A stretch of 64,000 bases of DNA from Oscheius dolichura (taxonomy: Eukaryota > Nematoda > Chromadorea > Rhabditida > Rhabditidae), in the NCBI GenBank assembly GCA_932521035.1, contig OW051493.1, positions 3,038,001 to 3,102,000 on the forward strand. Direction: 5' to 3'. The position numbers and the translations under genes were made by a program. The notes beneath the pieces are model-generated. The model ran no database searches. It was not told the DNA's origin and saw only the letters and a list, made by a program, of their open reading frames with translations. Positions 1 to 14,829 of this stretch are shown piece after piece. Every line of letters begins with the position of its first letter. The stretch's first letter is position 1.

Positions 1-18
1 GTTTCCCCTTCCTTTTAG

Positions 19-1851
19 TCAGGAGTTCGTGGCCAAGTTGATCAGACAACGCCGAAAAGCACAAGAACCTCCCGCCCTCCGACAAAAAAACCAAAAGGCC
101 ATGAGGAAGATCAAATCCAATCTGTGGATCATCTCCCTGGCTTTTCTTTTCCTCTTCACCGCCTTCAACGGCCTTCAAAATCTCCAGACGACAATAAACC
201 GGGAGATGGGAGCCGACAGTCTAATGTGAGTCTGTCACTTCCCCCTAAACAGCCAGCTCCTTCAGAGTATTCTATGTCTCCCTGGCCGTTTCGGCCGTCT
301 TCGTCCCGTCTTTTATGATAGACCGACTGGGATGTAAGATGACGATTGCTGTCTCGATGGCCATCTACATCGTCTACCTGGTAGTCAACATCCGGCCGAG
401 GTAGCCCTTATCCCGCTCAATTATAAACGGTCTCTACAGTTATTACTCTCTCCTACCGGCCTCTGTCCTGGCGGGAATCGCAGGAGCTTGTGTCTGGGGT
501 GCCCAGTGTGTCTATATTGTCGAGATAGGCATGAAGTACTCCCGGCTGAACTACGAGGGTTCACATACTGTCATCTTCAGGTATCCCTTTTTCTATAGAA
601 AGTTTATTTTTAAATTCAGATTCTTTGGCTTTTTCTTCATGATTTTTCATATGGGGCAGGTCATTGGCAACTATATCTCGTCGTTGATATTGACCGCCGC
701 CATACGGCCGAATACCATTATGGACAGCGTGGACAGGACGTGAGTTTTCCCCTATTCGCTGAGTGTTAAACGGCTACGCAGTCGAAATGGAGAACCGGTT
801 CAGGTGTGGTTATCTCTTCCCAGCCAACGAGTCCGAGTTGTCGCCCGTGGCCGTGACCAATCTGCAAAGGCCCCCACAGCGGGCCTACACTGCCGGTAAG
901 CCGTCTCCTCTCTCCTTTTCCATCATTTTCAGTCCTCCTGGCCTACCTAGCATGTGCCATCATCTCCGTCATGATCCTGACAATGTTTCTCAACGCCCTC
1001 ACCCGGGATGCCCTCAACCGTCAACGGGCGCCGTCCTTCGACCCCGAGTTTCTCCGTCTCCTTTGGGATAACCGAGTCAACTCGCGGGTGCTCCTCCTCG
1101 TCCCGTTGACACTCTTCAACGGTATTGGGAAGGCCTTCGTCCACGGTGTCTTCACCAAGTCCTTCGTCGCCTGTGGAATGGGAGTGCAGCAGATCGGCTT
1201 CATCGGCGCCGCCTTCGGGCTGTCGGATGCCGTCTGCTCGCTTGTCTTCGGCCCCCTGATTAAACTCTTCGGGCGGATGCCGCTCTTCGTCTTTGGGGCT
1301 GTTGTCAACCTTCTTATGATCTTAACACTCATGGTAATTGTCCTCTTTCTAAAGAGGAGAGAAACTTCAGATCTGGCCGTTGAATCCAGCCGACACGGCC
1401 ATCTTCTACGTGGTGGCCTGGGTCTGGGGGATGGCCGACGGCGTCTGGAATACTCAGATCAATGGTAGAGAATATTCTTCCTTTGAAAAAGTACTATTTT
1501 CAGGGTTTTGGGTGGCTCTAGTCGGTAGAAGTTCCCTCGACTTTGCCTTTACAAACTACCGTATCTGGGAGTCGCTGGGTATCGCGTGCGGATACCTGAT
1601 GGCGCGGAGCTTGACCGTCAATGCCTATCTCCTCGTCTCGGCGGGATTTCTCCTGGTTGGTATGGTCGGCTACAGTTTCCTCGAGAATTATGAACTCGTG
1701 AAGGTGGGCCTCTTTGAATAAACAATAGAGATCGTTCCAGGAATACATGAAACAGATGCTGAGTGTGTTGATCGTGCCCCGGGGGAACACCTCCCTGGAG
1801 ACGTCGCTGATCAGTAAAATGACCAAGTCTGCAGATACTCTCAAGTTGTGA
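19..1851 (+). CDS. UNC-93-like major facilitator protein (3' part; 5' end outside window)
   Basis: The product is a multi-pass membrane protein of the UNC-93/UNC93A branch of the MFS. UNC-93 regulates a two-pore potassium channel in C. elegans muscle; that role is only inferred here. The window opens at an intron end (ttttag, base 18). The first visible exon carries the family signature FTAFNGLQNLQTTIN after a basic loop. Further exons encode hydrophobic helices, including AQCVYIVEIG, then a cysteine loop RTCGYLFPANE and later transmembrane stretches such as FTKSFVACGMGVQQIGFIG. Introns are short GT-AG. The last is only 25 bp (1704-1728) and leads to a soluble C-terminal tail ending at TGA 1849-1851. 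The start codon is missing, so the N-terminal length is unknown. No frameshift is needed to read the visible part. The family call is firm; the substrate is unknown. Confidence 0.85.
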
Positions 1852-2563
1852 TCTCCTCCTCTCCAATATATTATCCTCGTCATAAAAATATCAACCCAGA
1901 GGTCGTATCGCCTCGTTTCGTATGCATTGCCAGGGGGTTGTTTTGACAAGTTCAGTCTTGTCCAGTGATGCTCGGCCGCCTCCTGGTCTAAATCACAGTT
2001 TGCGAACATTTATAAAAGCCCATTTTTATCGGGCTAAAAGAAGATCCGATCCTCGTAAAACTAATGGAAACGCCAGCTGTGTGGCCAGTCGACGGGGAGG
2101 GAGCTGGGACCGGGAGTCGTCCTCCTCTCCCCCGGTCAGATATTCTCCTTTCCATTTTATGATAATCAGTGGTCACCTGAACCAGAATAGATTCCAATTA
2201 TTCATCTGCTCTGCAGATCGCATCTATTACCGGCAGGGGGGCTCGTTTGCATCCAGACCACCACCACGCAATCTGACCTCTGCAACCAAAAACTAGCGCT
2301 CTTCCTCCCAGATTACCGTAATCCTCGGGGAGATAGCTGTGCGTCCTAATAGTAACTGATCCCGTCTCCTGATTAGTAATTCCTTCCGGAAGTCGTAATT
2401 GTTTTCCAGGCCGTCTACTGTTTCACTTTTTCCCTCTTTGTAATAACACGTTCTCTAATAAATCCTTGGCCACTTCAGCCAGCCGACAATTGTCCCCAAT
2501 AACAGTAAATTATGGCTCACTTCAGGAGTTCACAGCAGCTGCAATTCATAGCCTCTAGTTTGA

Positions 2564-2591
2564 CCCCCCCCCCCCCCCCCCCCCCCCCCCC
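2564..2591 (+). repeat. Poly-C homopolymer, 28 bases
   Basis: An uninterrupted run of 28 C (28 G on the other strand) lies about 700 bp downstream of the UNC-93-like stop codon. Such a run could form G-quadruplex or i-motif structures and is prone to length errors in sequencing. The exact length should be treated as approximate. Confidence 0.95.
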
Positions 2592-3789
2592 GTCTCAATT
2601 ATGCCTCAGAGCACTTCCTGTTCTCCTATTTCAGAAGGGGAATGAACTATATTGGGCAGGAGACAGAGAGGAGAGAGGGGGCTGAAACAATGGCCACCGA
2701 AGTTCGCCCCTTTCGACCTCTTCTGGGAGTGGAAGAGGGCGTCGTAGGGCCAGTACCGTGCCCTTGGCCTGCTGCCAAAACAGATGAAGCCGAGTTCACA
2801 CTCTCTTTTGGAAAAGTGGCTCGAGCTCCAGTAAGATCCCTCCCGTCCAGAAGTACAAAGTCCTTTCCCAGAAGTTGTAATTCCCTCATTTTATAGGGCT
2901 GCTCCTTTTTTATGACGACAAAAGTTGCATCAGAGAGACCAGTTACCCTTCCTCCTTCCGAATTGGCTTGTCGTCGGCCATCCATCTCCATTCCCCTTTC
3001 TGCAACATTCCCTTGTTGATCTCAATTAGACTTCCTCTCTCCACTTCCAGCTCTTCTTCTTCGTCCCAAAAAGGATCAAAGTTGGTCCGAGTTGGTCTGT
3101 CTTTATCGGCCTCTGCCCGGCCATAAAGTCCCAATTGGTAGCATCTGCCCCCGTTTTTTTCCGGCAACTCCTCCTCTGCCCCGTCGAGGTGTGTCCAGTC
3201 CTTGTTTTGGTCTCGTTTCCTGCGATTATGGTCTCTCTGCCCCCTCCTCCCTCGGCTTTCTTCCTTCTTCTTCCAAAAAAACGTCAAAATTATGACTATT
3301 TATTTGAACAGAGGACTCTTCCCTCATCTCCATTTAGACGACATCTTCGCCCAGAATCCACTAATTTTTTCTCCTTGCAAAAATATTTGTCTCTCCCAAT
3401 ATTGTCCCGGTTTCAAGTATCTCCCGTCCCCCTCGATGATCTATCCATTTCCTAATTATTTATTTGGATGTCGCTGTTTCTCGGGGGGCGGTCCCCCCAT
3501 CCTACTGTCCCATTAATTGGTAGACCCACACGTGGCAATCCAATTCTCCAACACACAAAACACAATTGGCCGACCAGTTATCTGCCGGTTCAAATCCCAT
3601 TTCTAAAGGATTTTCTGCAAATTTTGAGATATTTTCTCTCGCGACTGGAAATAGCCTAGGACTCTGAGAGGAGAGTGAGATTATCTTCAGAGAGAACTCG
3701 AAATCTGGGAAAGACGAGATTGCCAGCAGAGAGACAAGGCCGTTGACACCTAGTCTCAAATCGAAAAAAACTGATTTCGGTTAATTTTG

Positions 3790-3890
3790 AGAATGGATAC
3801 GGGGTAATGAGATTGTGTCTAGTCTTCTTCTTGATCCCTTCCAGATGGGTCATACTCCACATTCAATCCCCTGTTGACTTCCCCAAGGAG
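3790..3890 (+). repeat. Diverged dispersed repeat, copy A (copy B near 9475-9590)
   Basis: The two places share ordered blocks: gggtaatgag followed by ttgt, a CTTCTTC-rich block ending in ccttc, and tgttgacttcc. Spacing is similar and the orientation is the same. The similarity is imperfect, so this is an old duplication or a repeat family rather than a recent copy. No terminal repeats or coding capacity were seen. Confidence 0.4.
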
Positions 3891-6800
3891 AAATTTCCAT
3901 TGTAGGTCTGTAATGGGCCGACCCGTCATCGTCAGCTTTCTCCTGGGTCCTCTCCTCTGTTGGTCATCCTCCTGTTATTCCACCGTCTTCTGTTTTTCAC
4001 GGAAAGTTTACTGTATAATCAAACCAGACCGCTGGGTCAGAAAAGCCAGAATCTACCCTCGGTAGAAGATCTCGTGTGAAGAAAAAGTAATTAGTGAAAG
4101 TTATTGGTAATTTGTCCAAAAATAGGCCATGATTCCTAGAAAATTGTCAGTAGGAGAATTTTGATGAATTAGGGGACCCCCTGGATCCCCATAATGAAAA
4201 GAAGAACCATAGAAATGACTAGGAGATCGCTCGTTGCTCCCTTCCGGTTAATTTCCAGCTTATGATCCCCAAAATGTTACCCTCTGTCTATTTTGTTATG
4301 TTCTCCTCACAAAAATCAAATTTGAACAGAAGATCAGGGGCTCTCGACATGGCGGCGGCGGGGCCAGACGGGAAAACAGCCCCAAGTAGGACATGTAAAG
4401 CTGCCAGAGGGTGCCTCCTCTTCTCCCGAACCTGGGCGACGGCGTAAACACAATTTTCTGACTTTTAATTTTTGTTTGTCGCGTTCTCTTACCCGGCTGC
4501 CTCTGACTATTGCCGTCTGCAAGCGGAGGGAATCCCCCGGACCATCCTCCACCATGCCCGTCTCCCTGTCATCGCATCTGCCCTATCTCTCGGCCTGGCC
4601 CCGTTGTCCTGTTATTACGTAAGTCTAACCGGGAGACCAGGTTTCCCCCGCCGTCCTCCCCGGGGCAATTTGGGTTCTCCTCGTCGTCACATCATAAATC
4701 TGACATAATTGCCGTCCGAAAATCAACTACCTGGTCTTTTTGATTCATTTTTATTCCATTTCCTCCCTATTTTGCAAAGAGGGTGGAAGGGGTGGAAGCT
4801 TCAAAAGTTGAGAAAAACGAACGTCAGGAGGTAATTTCCTCTTCTGGGGGTCAAATTAGCTGGGCCCTCCCCTGTTCCAGCTATACCACCTAGCCCAAAA
4901 AGGAGAGGAGAAACATCTTCCTTATTTTCTCAATTGGCGGAAGAGGAAGAAGACGGCTAAAAAAAGAAATATATATAACAAAACCAGAACTGGTTCAAGG
5001 AAATGATCAGACACTGCGCGGCTGTCTGCCTCTTCTGGGCCCCGTTCAGCGCGGCCGAACCCGTACAATCTCGGCAGGGTGTTTTAAGCTGCTCTACCTT
5101 GCGTAATTTTGTCTTGTAGAGGGTTTATGAGTTCGGAGGGGCAAAGACTGGGGGAGACCCCAATGAAATCATTGCAGAATCTCCTCGTGCGTTTGTTTAC
5201 TTCCCCTCCTCCGTGAGTGTTGCTCTCCTCCGGAAGCCGTCATCCTCCCGCTGTCGTCGTCTCGTACCCCGTGCCCCCCTGGCTCACACACCTTTCCCAT
5301 CAGCCCCCTCCGAACATAATGGTCCTGTGTCTACTCGAGCCTATTCAATCATCTCCTCCGCTTGTCTTTCAAGAGGACCACGACACTCTTCGTCCTCCTG
5401 GCATCGCCCTTATTCCCTCCTCCATAATTATCCCCTCCTTATCATCCCCTTTTCCTTGTCGTCCTCTTCCTGGATCACCTCGACATTTTCTGCCTGCCGC
5501 TGGGTCTTATGAAAATATAATGAGACCACACACATTTGAAATTACAGAGACAATCAACCAAAAAGCGGCTCCCGTGGTTCCCTCCCCGACTACATCAGAA
5601 TCCCCAAGTTTTCTGTTTTTCGCCTGTCTCATTACTCCCGGAGGCGAGATATTTGAGAAAGCCGGCAGAAAGTGCGTCTGTAGTTCGTCCGGGGGACGTG
5701 ACATTTCTGGACAGGGGCTGCCCCGAAATGCCCTCCCCCGCTCCTTTATTAACCCTTTTCTTTTGCCTGTCCTTTTCTTTTCCTCTGCAGCAGTTCCTTC
5801 CTTGTCCCTAAAGATTCGAAACAAATGTAATTAGCTGAATTGGACCCGGTTAAATGTTCCCTCCGCCCGCCTGCTGCGTCACTGCGAAGCCCTTTTTTAG
5901 CAGAAGTCTATGCATTTCGCCCGGTGTTCTCCATACATTTTAATGTACTCTCTCTTTCTCCCCTGGTGTCCTGATTTGTCTCCCTAACTGGTCAGAGACC
6001 ACCCGGGTGATGTTAAAGAGGCAGGAGATGACGAGGCGGGGTTTAAATATATATCAATTCATTATTCCCTTCCACTTATTGTTTACCTCCATTTTTCTCC
6101 TGGGAAATTTGTGTTTTTAAATTTGTGACGAGATCATGTCCATCCTCCTGTAGCGGGAGCACCTCGTCTCCCTGACTCTATTACCATCGATGTGTCACTG
6201 GGTGATGCCCAGTTTATTCTGCTGCTGAGAGTAAACAAGAAGAAGTGGTAATAGATCCCTCTTTCGAAAGAAGACAACAAATTATCAAAAGACCACCCCA
6301 ACGGCTAATTGGGTCAGAAGAAATCACTGGAAGCTGTCCTCTTCTCGGCTGTCCTCCTCCTTTCGCCGGTGTTTACCTCCAGCCACCCTCTACAATCCGT
6401 AGGGTAGTTATTTCTCCCTTTGACAGGATGTTTTGACTCCCCTCTAAAACACCTATTGCTGTCTTGTAAAATCTCTCTTTATTTCTCCTCTTCCTCCGAA
6501 AATAACTTCTCTCTTTTTCATTAGGAGGAGGAGAGGAAGCTAGTTAGGATTTGGACTGGAGATAACGGGGGGTCGAACCCATTAGATCGAGGTGGGGATT
6601 GGATCAACGGCTCTCACTTCTCTAGGAGACCTTTTTGTTTTTTACCCACTCTTATTAAATTATATGATGTCTCGGAAAGAAAACACAGATCAAATAAAAT
6701 AAGGAGTCAAAAGTCTAGTAACCACTACTTTCGCCTCGGTGAACAATGCATTATAGCATATGACAGAGGCGCATTTTTTGGTCGTTACGGCGAGTTTTTA

Positions 6801-8124
6801 GATGGCAAATTCTAGTCAAGTCTTTACCTTCTATACTCTCTAACTCGCCTTTAACCTATTTTATGTCTTCCACCTTCTCCTCTTTCCATTCTTTGCCCCT
6901 ACTCCCACCCTGCCGCGTCTCCTCTCTTCTGCACCGGGCCACCTCTCCTGGTGGGCTCTTACGGTCTCTGAAAAGGCCGTTTATTTTGGCCTGGTGACCC
7001 TGCCCCTTGTGATGCCCCCGATCTTCCGGAAATGTGTGTGCACTGACCGAAAACCTTGGCTAGAAGGTGGGGCTCGCCTCTTCCATAGAGGGTGGTGGCT
7101 GTCCCGCGTCAATCATTCCCATATCTCCACCCTCAATTATTTCCTTTGTGATTTGTGATACCCTGTGTGGCCACCCCCCTCCCGAATTGACTCTAAAAAT
7201 GAGTGACATGTCCTCCCTCAAAATAGGTGGCCAGCCTCCTCGTGAGTTATCTGCTCACCAATTCCAACTGGCTCATTTATGATTCTACAACGTGAATGAC
7301 AGTGTCTGTTACTCGGCCGGCTAGGTCATTGGTCGAGCATGGATGTTTTTGTGACGTGAATGGAAAAAGAGTGAACAACTGGGAGGAAGGTGTAAATGAG
7401 GCAACAACGGGAGTTCGGGAGGACGCTGTCGCTACAGTAACCTCTGAGATCCGATTATCTTCAAGAAATTGACTCTGGTTCTCTATAACAACCTTTATTG
7501 CTTCCTTTGGAGCAAACGCTTCAATTTTTTTCTATCAGACCTTCCTGAGCCTCTACAGTAACCTCCTCACCTCCTAATTATCCCGGCATTATTTGATAAA
7601 AAGGAGATTTTTGATCCACAGGCTAATAATCGCCCATTATATCCCTCAAAAGCTAAAATTCAATAGAAATGTCACTTTTTTCCCACCAGACCCTTCCCAT
7701 CAGAGATACGAGGCAGGGGGATTAATTTAATAGCTCCCATAGAGTACAAAAATGTCAAAACAATTGGCAGCCGGCGGCGACGCGGGGGAAAACGGTAATT
7801 TTGCGTGTGTTATACAACGGAGCCTCGATGTCGTTTTCTTCCAATTGTCTGATGTTTTCCCCTCCTGGCGACGGCGGACCTCTGATGGCCCAATTTTGAC
7901 TTATGCCCTGCTGACGCCTGGAGGATTTTACGGGGCTGTTTATCTCTCTACAAACGAGGACGGGATACACGGAACAGCCGACGAATTAAATTAATCGACG
8001 GGAAGGAAGTCTTACCCCACGACTGTTTCCTGTCTCCGGGTCCAGTCTGCCAGGGACTCTTCCTTGGGCAGTCGATGTCTATCTCCTCTTATTTAGTCTC
8101 TTCTCCTAGCTTTGTATTGCCCGA

Positions 8125-8190
8125 AAGAAGTCAGAAATCCTTCTCTAATCAGCTTCTCCTTCCTTGATTACCGTATTGTTATCTCCTTCC
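8125..8190 (+). repeat. Diverged direct repeat, copy A (copy B near 8598-8650)
   Basis: Both copies contain ctctaatcag, then a pyrimidine stretch, then cttgattacc followed by tattgt. They are about 480 bp apart in the same orientation. They suggest an old tandem duplication inside the pyrimidine-rich region. No function is evident. Confidence 0.45.
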
Positions 8191-11168
8191 TACCTTGTTT
8201 TCGAGCCAGCCCGTTTCATTGTAGGTTCCCTTTGGAGATTACCTTCGGTGTCCAGACTCGCTTGTCAGATAGATCTCGCCTGGTTTTTCGGTCTCTCAAA
8301 GATTAACAAAGGCACTCCATTTAGAAGACCGAGAGCCACCCTGTCTTCTGCTCCAGCTTTCGTTCTGGCAATCGGCAGCCTGTGCCCTTTTAATTGGAGT
8401 AGTAGTAGAGATTTGGTTGGAAAGGACGACAAAGGACGAAAAAATGTTCAGACCCGCCGGCCCACGCTGTCCCCCCTTCGTTCCCACCGTACAGCCCATC
8501 TGCCCGTCGGCCTCCTCCCTGAAAGAGGCGTCTAGATAATTCTTGAAGTTTCTTTCTCTCTTCTTGTAGTTTCATTTGCACGAAAAGGGTCAAAGATCCC
8601 TCTAATCAGTGTCCTCTCGCCTTGATTACCATATTGTATGCTTTATTCTCCCTGTCCTCGAATCTGTCCACCCATCCTCAAAAGAGATCAGTCAGACCCA
8701 CCCTCGTGGCCCCCTGTCCAAATTGCGTTGTACCCTGGTCCGTTGTCCCAACTTCTTTTCAGATTAATTCAATTCCCAGCGCTTTAAACGGGCGTTCAGT
8801 TCTTCGAATTTCACTGAACTTGGGGTCTCTCCTTCCTATAATTTCTTTCCTTTCTCTCTTGATGTCTGGCCCCTTTTGGGAATTCCCGTCTGGTCAATAC
8901 TTTCCTTGTTTAATGGACACACAGAAATGGACTATTGTTCTTGTCGGATTCAAATTTCCGCCACTTCTTCCCAGCTTCCATGAGGTGTTCTCCGTGGCCA
9001 GGCCGTCCTCCCCACGTCTGTCTCGGGTAGTTGAGGGTGTTCTCTTTAAAGAACCGCGTGAGCTCAATGTTCTTCAATTTGTTTTCTCCTCCCCGATCCC
9101 TCCTCCCTAATGCTATAACCGTCCCCAATCCGACAGAGGACAGAGTTCAAGAAGGCGCCTCCTGCCTCTTTCCTGCCATTCGTCCCCTATTTGTGGAACG
9201 CGAAGTACTTCTCCAATTGCATTCATGTCTCGTTTGTCTCCCTCCTCCTGCCGTCGGGGTCGAACTTCCCGGATAAGGTTAACCCAATTTCGGCCACCCT
9301 CTGTTATTTCCCATAACAAAGGCCTGTTTTTCTCCCCCTTCTTCTTTTTTTCGTCTCTTCGAAATGGATATCGAAGGTGTCGAGTTATTTAGGGAACGAC
9401 GAGAATTACATATTCATAACAAAGAAAAAACGGGAGGCCACGCCGCCCACTGACCCTATTTTGGCTGATTTGACACTGCCAAGGGTAATGAGTTTGTCTC
9501 CTGTCTTCTTCCTGGTTCCTTCTTCCAAATGGGGCATCCTCCACGCCCCATCTCCTGTGTTGACTTCCTTTGGGGTTCTAATGGGTATTTTGAAACTGTC
9601 GCCCTCTTCTAGTCTCTTCTCTTGGCCGTCCCCCTATTAAAAATGAGTCGACCCTGACCGCAAGCCGTTTTCGCTATAAGTCCCCGAATGTCCCGTCGGA
9701 TGGGCTCGGCGCCTTGTCCTCCCTCCTCCTGCTAGTCGTCCTCCGGCAGATCCACTGGCCCCGTTGATCTTTTTATTTTCTCCCTTTCAATTGGCAGTAC
9801 TCCTGTTTCAAGATAGCGTGCTCCAAACTACGTAGTTTGGAGCTCCGTTTGCTTACAGTAATTCTACGCACAATTCTTCGGAAATAGGATCTGCTGTACA
9901 TTCCATTCTCCCGTTTCCAAAAACTGCCTGCCCTCAAAAATGTATGAGGCGCGAATTATAACGGCGCCTTGGAAAATTGGAGGACAACAGGGGTCCTTTG
10001 GCTGATTTGCATTTTGAGAGAGAGGCGATTAATTCATGAACTTCTCAAGTGATTCACGAGCTTCTCTACCTCGTTTTTGACTTGTTATGCCCTCGGATTT
10101 CTGATGCTCCTCCTCGCCGGGGGTGTCTTTTTCCGAAAAATACGAGGCGCGTCCTCTTCTAATGGTCGTCATATACCTGCAATTAGCCGGGTATTGAGAC
10201 GCCTATCTTTCTGGGAAAATCTCTCTTTTTCCTTTTTAAATGATCCACATCCGAGAAGCAAGAAATAAGCCTAATGAGGGAATTACGAATCTACTCGAGT
10301 GCATACAATTGCCCAGTTCGCCTATATAATCACTTCTCCGTGAACCTTGAATAGCTTCCATTTCTTACCATTTTATCTAGAATTCATCAAGGTCCTCTGG
10401 GCGCATTTGTTTCCTTTTCGAGTTTTGTCAGTTGTTACTTTGGGTACTGTGCCCAACATTGGCAGCCCCCAACCCGTCCTCCCACTCGGCACGGCTCCGG
10501 GGCAGTTGGCCATCGGCCCTTCACAGTCCCCGAACCGTTCTCCTGGAACAAAGATTACCTTGCCCGGGATTTGTACCGCTCCTTTTCAATATGACCTGTT
10601 TTAATGTTCCTGGCCCATAGGGGCTCGTCGGCCAATTGCAACGCCGCCCTTCTTGTCGTCTCGGCTCGAAAGAGACTGTCCCCGATCCTCCGCTCCCAAG
10701 CCTAACAATGGGTTGATCCGTCTTTTTACCATAAATCAAAGAATCAGTGCCCTTGTATAGGAGAGAGGACTACTTATTAGTCCAAAAACAACGACGACCA
10801 CTGGTGTTATTCGTTCGTGACTTTCTGATGACGCTCCTCTCCTACTCGTTGATCCCGTCTCCCCCGAATTAGCCCATGATCCGTATAATTTAAAGACAAC
10901 AGCCTACCTCATCTCTCCTTATAGAATGTTCAACAAAACCTCTCCAGCCCCTTCCCTTGTCTCCCCTCGGTCACCTTTCCCCCTTCCCCGTCCTCCTCTC
11001 CTGTTTACCCATTTTCGGACATATAATCCGTCAAAAGATGGTCCAAACTGCTATTCATTCCCCTCATGTCAGCAGCCACTTCTCCTCGCCCCCTTTTTTA
11101 TCCCCAATTGAGGGGAACTCTTCTTTCCCTCTTATCTAATTTAAAGATATGTTCAGGAGTGTGATGCC

Positions 11169-12993
<1,825 letters not shown>

Positions 12994-13178
12994 CATCTTC
13001 GAGGACTGTGATCGTCACTTGAAGGATCGACTCGGGTCATGCTATGATGTGCCATTATCAAATAATGAAGTCTATCTATTACAACTTCCTCACTATTGTA
13101 CAATATTAAAATGAAAATTTTTAATTTTTAAAAACGACAAACGTGTAAAATTTCTCATAATATATGAATAACAGAAGT

Positions 13179-14479
13179 CTAGGTATCAGTCACTTTCACT
13201 TTTTTGACATCACTTCCATTTTCTTCTTTTATTCCTATTTCCAATGCTTTTTTTGCCATCGAAATGGCTCCCTCTTTGGTCTTATTTCCACCAATGAAAC
13301 CTTAAAGGGATATAGACTCATACAGCGTGAAAACTAACCGCTAGTATGCACAAAAACGCAATCAGGAATACCGCTCACTTTAGAAAGTTCTTCATCGCGA
13401 AGAGATCGCCATGCGGCTGGTAATGGAAGCCTATAAAAATAATATTTATAATTTTTAAACAGCATTTGTACCTGTTCTCAAAGGAGGCCAATCGACTGGT
13501 AGGAATGGCTTGTACTCTCCATCCAGAAGACGTAGAATCTCCATAGATTATGTAAGTCATCTTATCGCCTTGTAAAAGTTTCCCTTCTTCGATCATAAAG
13601 AAGTGCTCTTTCCAAGGAACACCACCGTTATCCATTAAAACGATACGACCAGACGGATCAACCTGAAAATATAAGAAGTAAGAAGGCTTTCTATTCCTAC
13701 CTTATGACGATTTTCAATCGCCTGCTCCACTATTTGACGAGCTGGCCACCACACATTATAGAGGTATTGTAAAGCTTCTACAAAATCTCCACCAACCAAC
13801 TCCATGGCTTTCTGGAACCGTTCATCTGGATTTATATTCTCTTCATTCCAATGAGGATTTAGATGATTTATTCGGCCAGTTATACCTCCAGTAGTTTGAT
13901 ATCTAAAAAATCTTTCTAAAAAGAAGTAATGATTTATACCTTGGAGTACCATCATATTGGGAAATTCCATTATCTATCGCGTCCAACTGTTCTACATACG
14001 TTTCATATAGCTTCTTATACAAAATTGATGCAATATCACTATCGGGAGAAACTTTGAGCAGCTGTAAGAGCAAATTAATCAGACAACAAAATTGCTTACC
14101 TGGGCAATCAATTGCTTCCCGTAATGAGCATAAATAAGTCCGGCCGAGCTGAGTTTTGTATTGAAGTCTAATAATCCCAGTGTTTTCATGGTGTGAACAA
14201 ATTCCCTGTTAAATTATTTAGATAAATAGCGATGAAGTTTACTTTTGATGATGATCATAGCGTTTTGAATTGTGCTCGTACACTCCACCAACATCCACTA
14301 CAATGTTGCAATCTTTCAATACTGCCGGATCACGTGTTCTAGAGATTGTAAAGGATTTCCCTAAAACCATACCGGACAATTTCATAGCTTTTGAAGTCAT
14401 CCAGTTTCTTCAGCATAAAACAAGCAAAGGCTTCGTCGCAGTGGAATTTTCCATTATGAGTACCAATTCTTCCACTCAT
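13179..14479 (-). CDS. MYG1: MYG1 family protein (DHH-motif RNA exonuclease/phosphoesterase-like)
   Basis: MYG1 is a conserved mitochondrial/nucleolar 3'-5' exonuclease in mammals. The reading here begins [20 protein letters not shown], the classic MYG1 opening with the metal-binding HNGxFHCDE. The next exon supplies [16 protein letters not shown] and the YDHHQ (DHH) motif. Later exons give LNPHWNEE, the [15 protein letters not shown] stretch, GVPWKEHFF, and the C-terminal [12 protein letters not shown] and [12 protein letters not shown]. The stop is TAG at 13181-13179. Introns are about 35-50 bp. The ATG at 14479 is chosen because it immediately precedes the conserved block. The frame stays open a little upstream, so a short targeting leader cannot be excluded. 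The gene converges on the channel gene (185 bp) and is divergent from UTP6. Confidence 0.93.
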
Positions 14480-14829
14480 TCTCCGAATTGATTGAATTAT
14501 TTTTAAAATCCTGCAAATATATTCTATACCATCTTATGAAGAATGTAAGTGGTAAAAAGAGATCGTCAATGTTTCTGTTCACATTACCTATTCAGCAATA
14601 TATTTGATTCGCGTCATTGTAACAAGTAAATGAAAGGTAAAACTGAGTGAGGAACGAGGAAAAAACGACTATAAGAAGTTCAGTTTTGAACAGAGGAAAT
14701 TTGAAATTCTCGTTTGCCGCAAAACACGCGTGCACTTTTATTTTCTTTATCAGTTCAATGTTTCATTTTCTCACTTTCTTTTCTCACCAGCTCGCATGTC
14801 TTCAAGCTGTTCAACCTTTTTTCATTTAG
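14480..14829. promoter_or_regulatory. Divergent MYG1/UTP6 intergenic spacer
   Basis: This is 350 bp of AT-rich DNA between two genes transcribed away from each other, so it should hold both promoters. No specific promoter element was identified. The + strand ends in a pyrimidine tract followed by TAG directly abutting the UTP6 ATG, a probable trans-splice or 5'UTR acceptor. Confidence 0.5.

Larger units (their letters stand above)
1852..11168. other. Long gene-poor region, pyrimidine-rich on + strand from about 2.9 kb
   Basis: I found no open reading frame here with convincing family similarity or exon structure. From about 2.9 kb to 11.1 kb the + strand is dominated by C and T. As a selected example, 5401-5460 holds only 11 purines in 60 bases. 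The region lies directly upstream of the Cys-loop channel gene and has the same sense. It is therefore more likely an outron, a long 5'UTR intron or a regulatory region of that gene than random spacer. It also contains a 28-base poly-C run and diverged repeat pairs, listed separately. An open frame at 7752-7994 (80 codons) was considered, but it is open on both strands and has no splice support. Confidence 0.6.

Noticed and set aside
3588..3600. Perfect tRNA B-box-like string ggttcaaatcc
   Set aside because: The flanks cannot form a T-stem and there is no A-box, anticodon arm or acceptor stem at tRNA spacing.
5217..5834. 205-codon + strand open frame
   Set aside because: It is Pro/Ser/Leu-rich, as expected from C/T-rich DNA translated by chance; no family pattern or start context.
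6568..6585. Second B-box-like string (gggtcgaaccc)
   Set aside because: It is a short palindromic match only; no cloverleaf could be drawn around it.
7752..7994. 80-codon + strand frame starting MSKQLAAGGDAGENG
   Set aside because: The opposite strand is equally open, a donor-like gtaatt lies inside it, and no domain or splice context was found.
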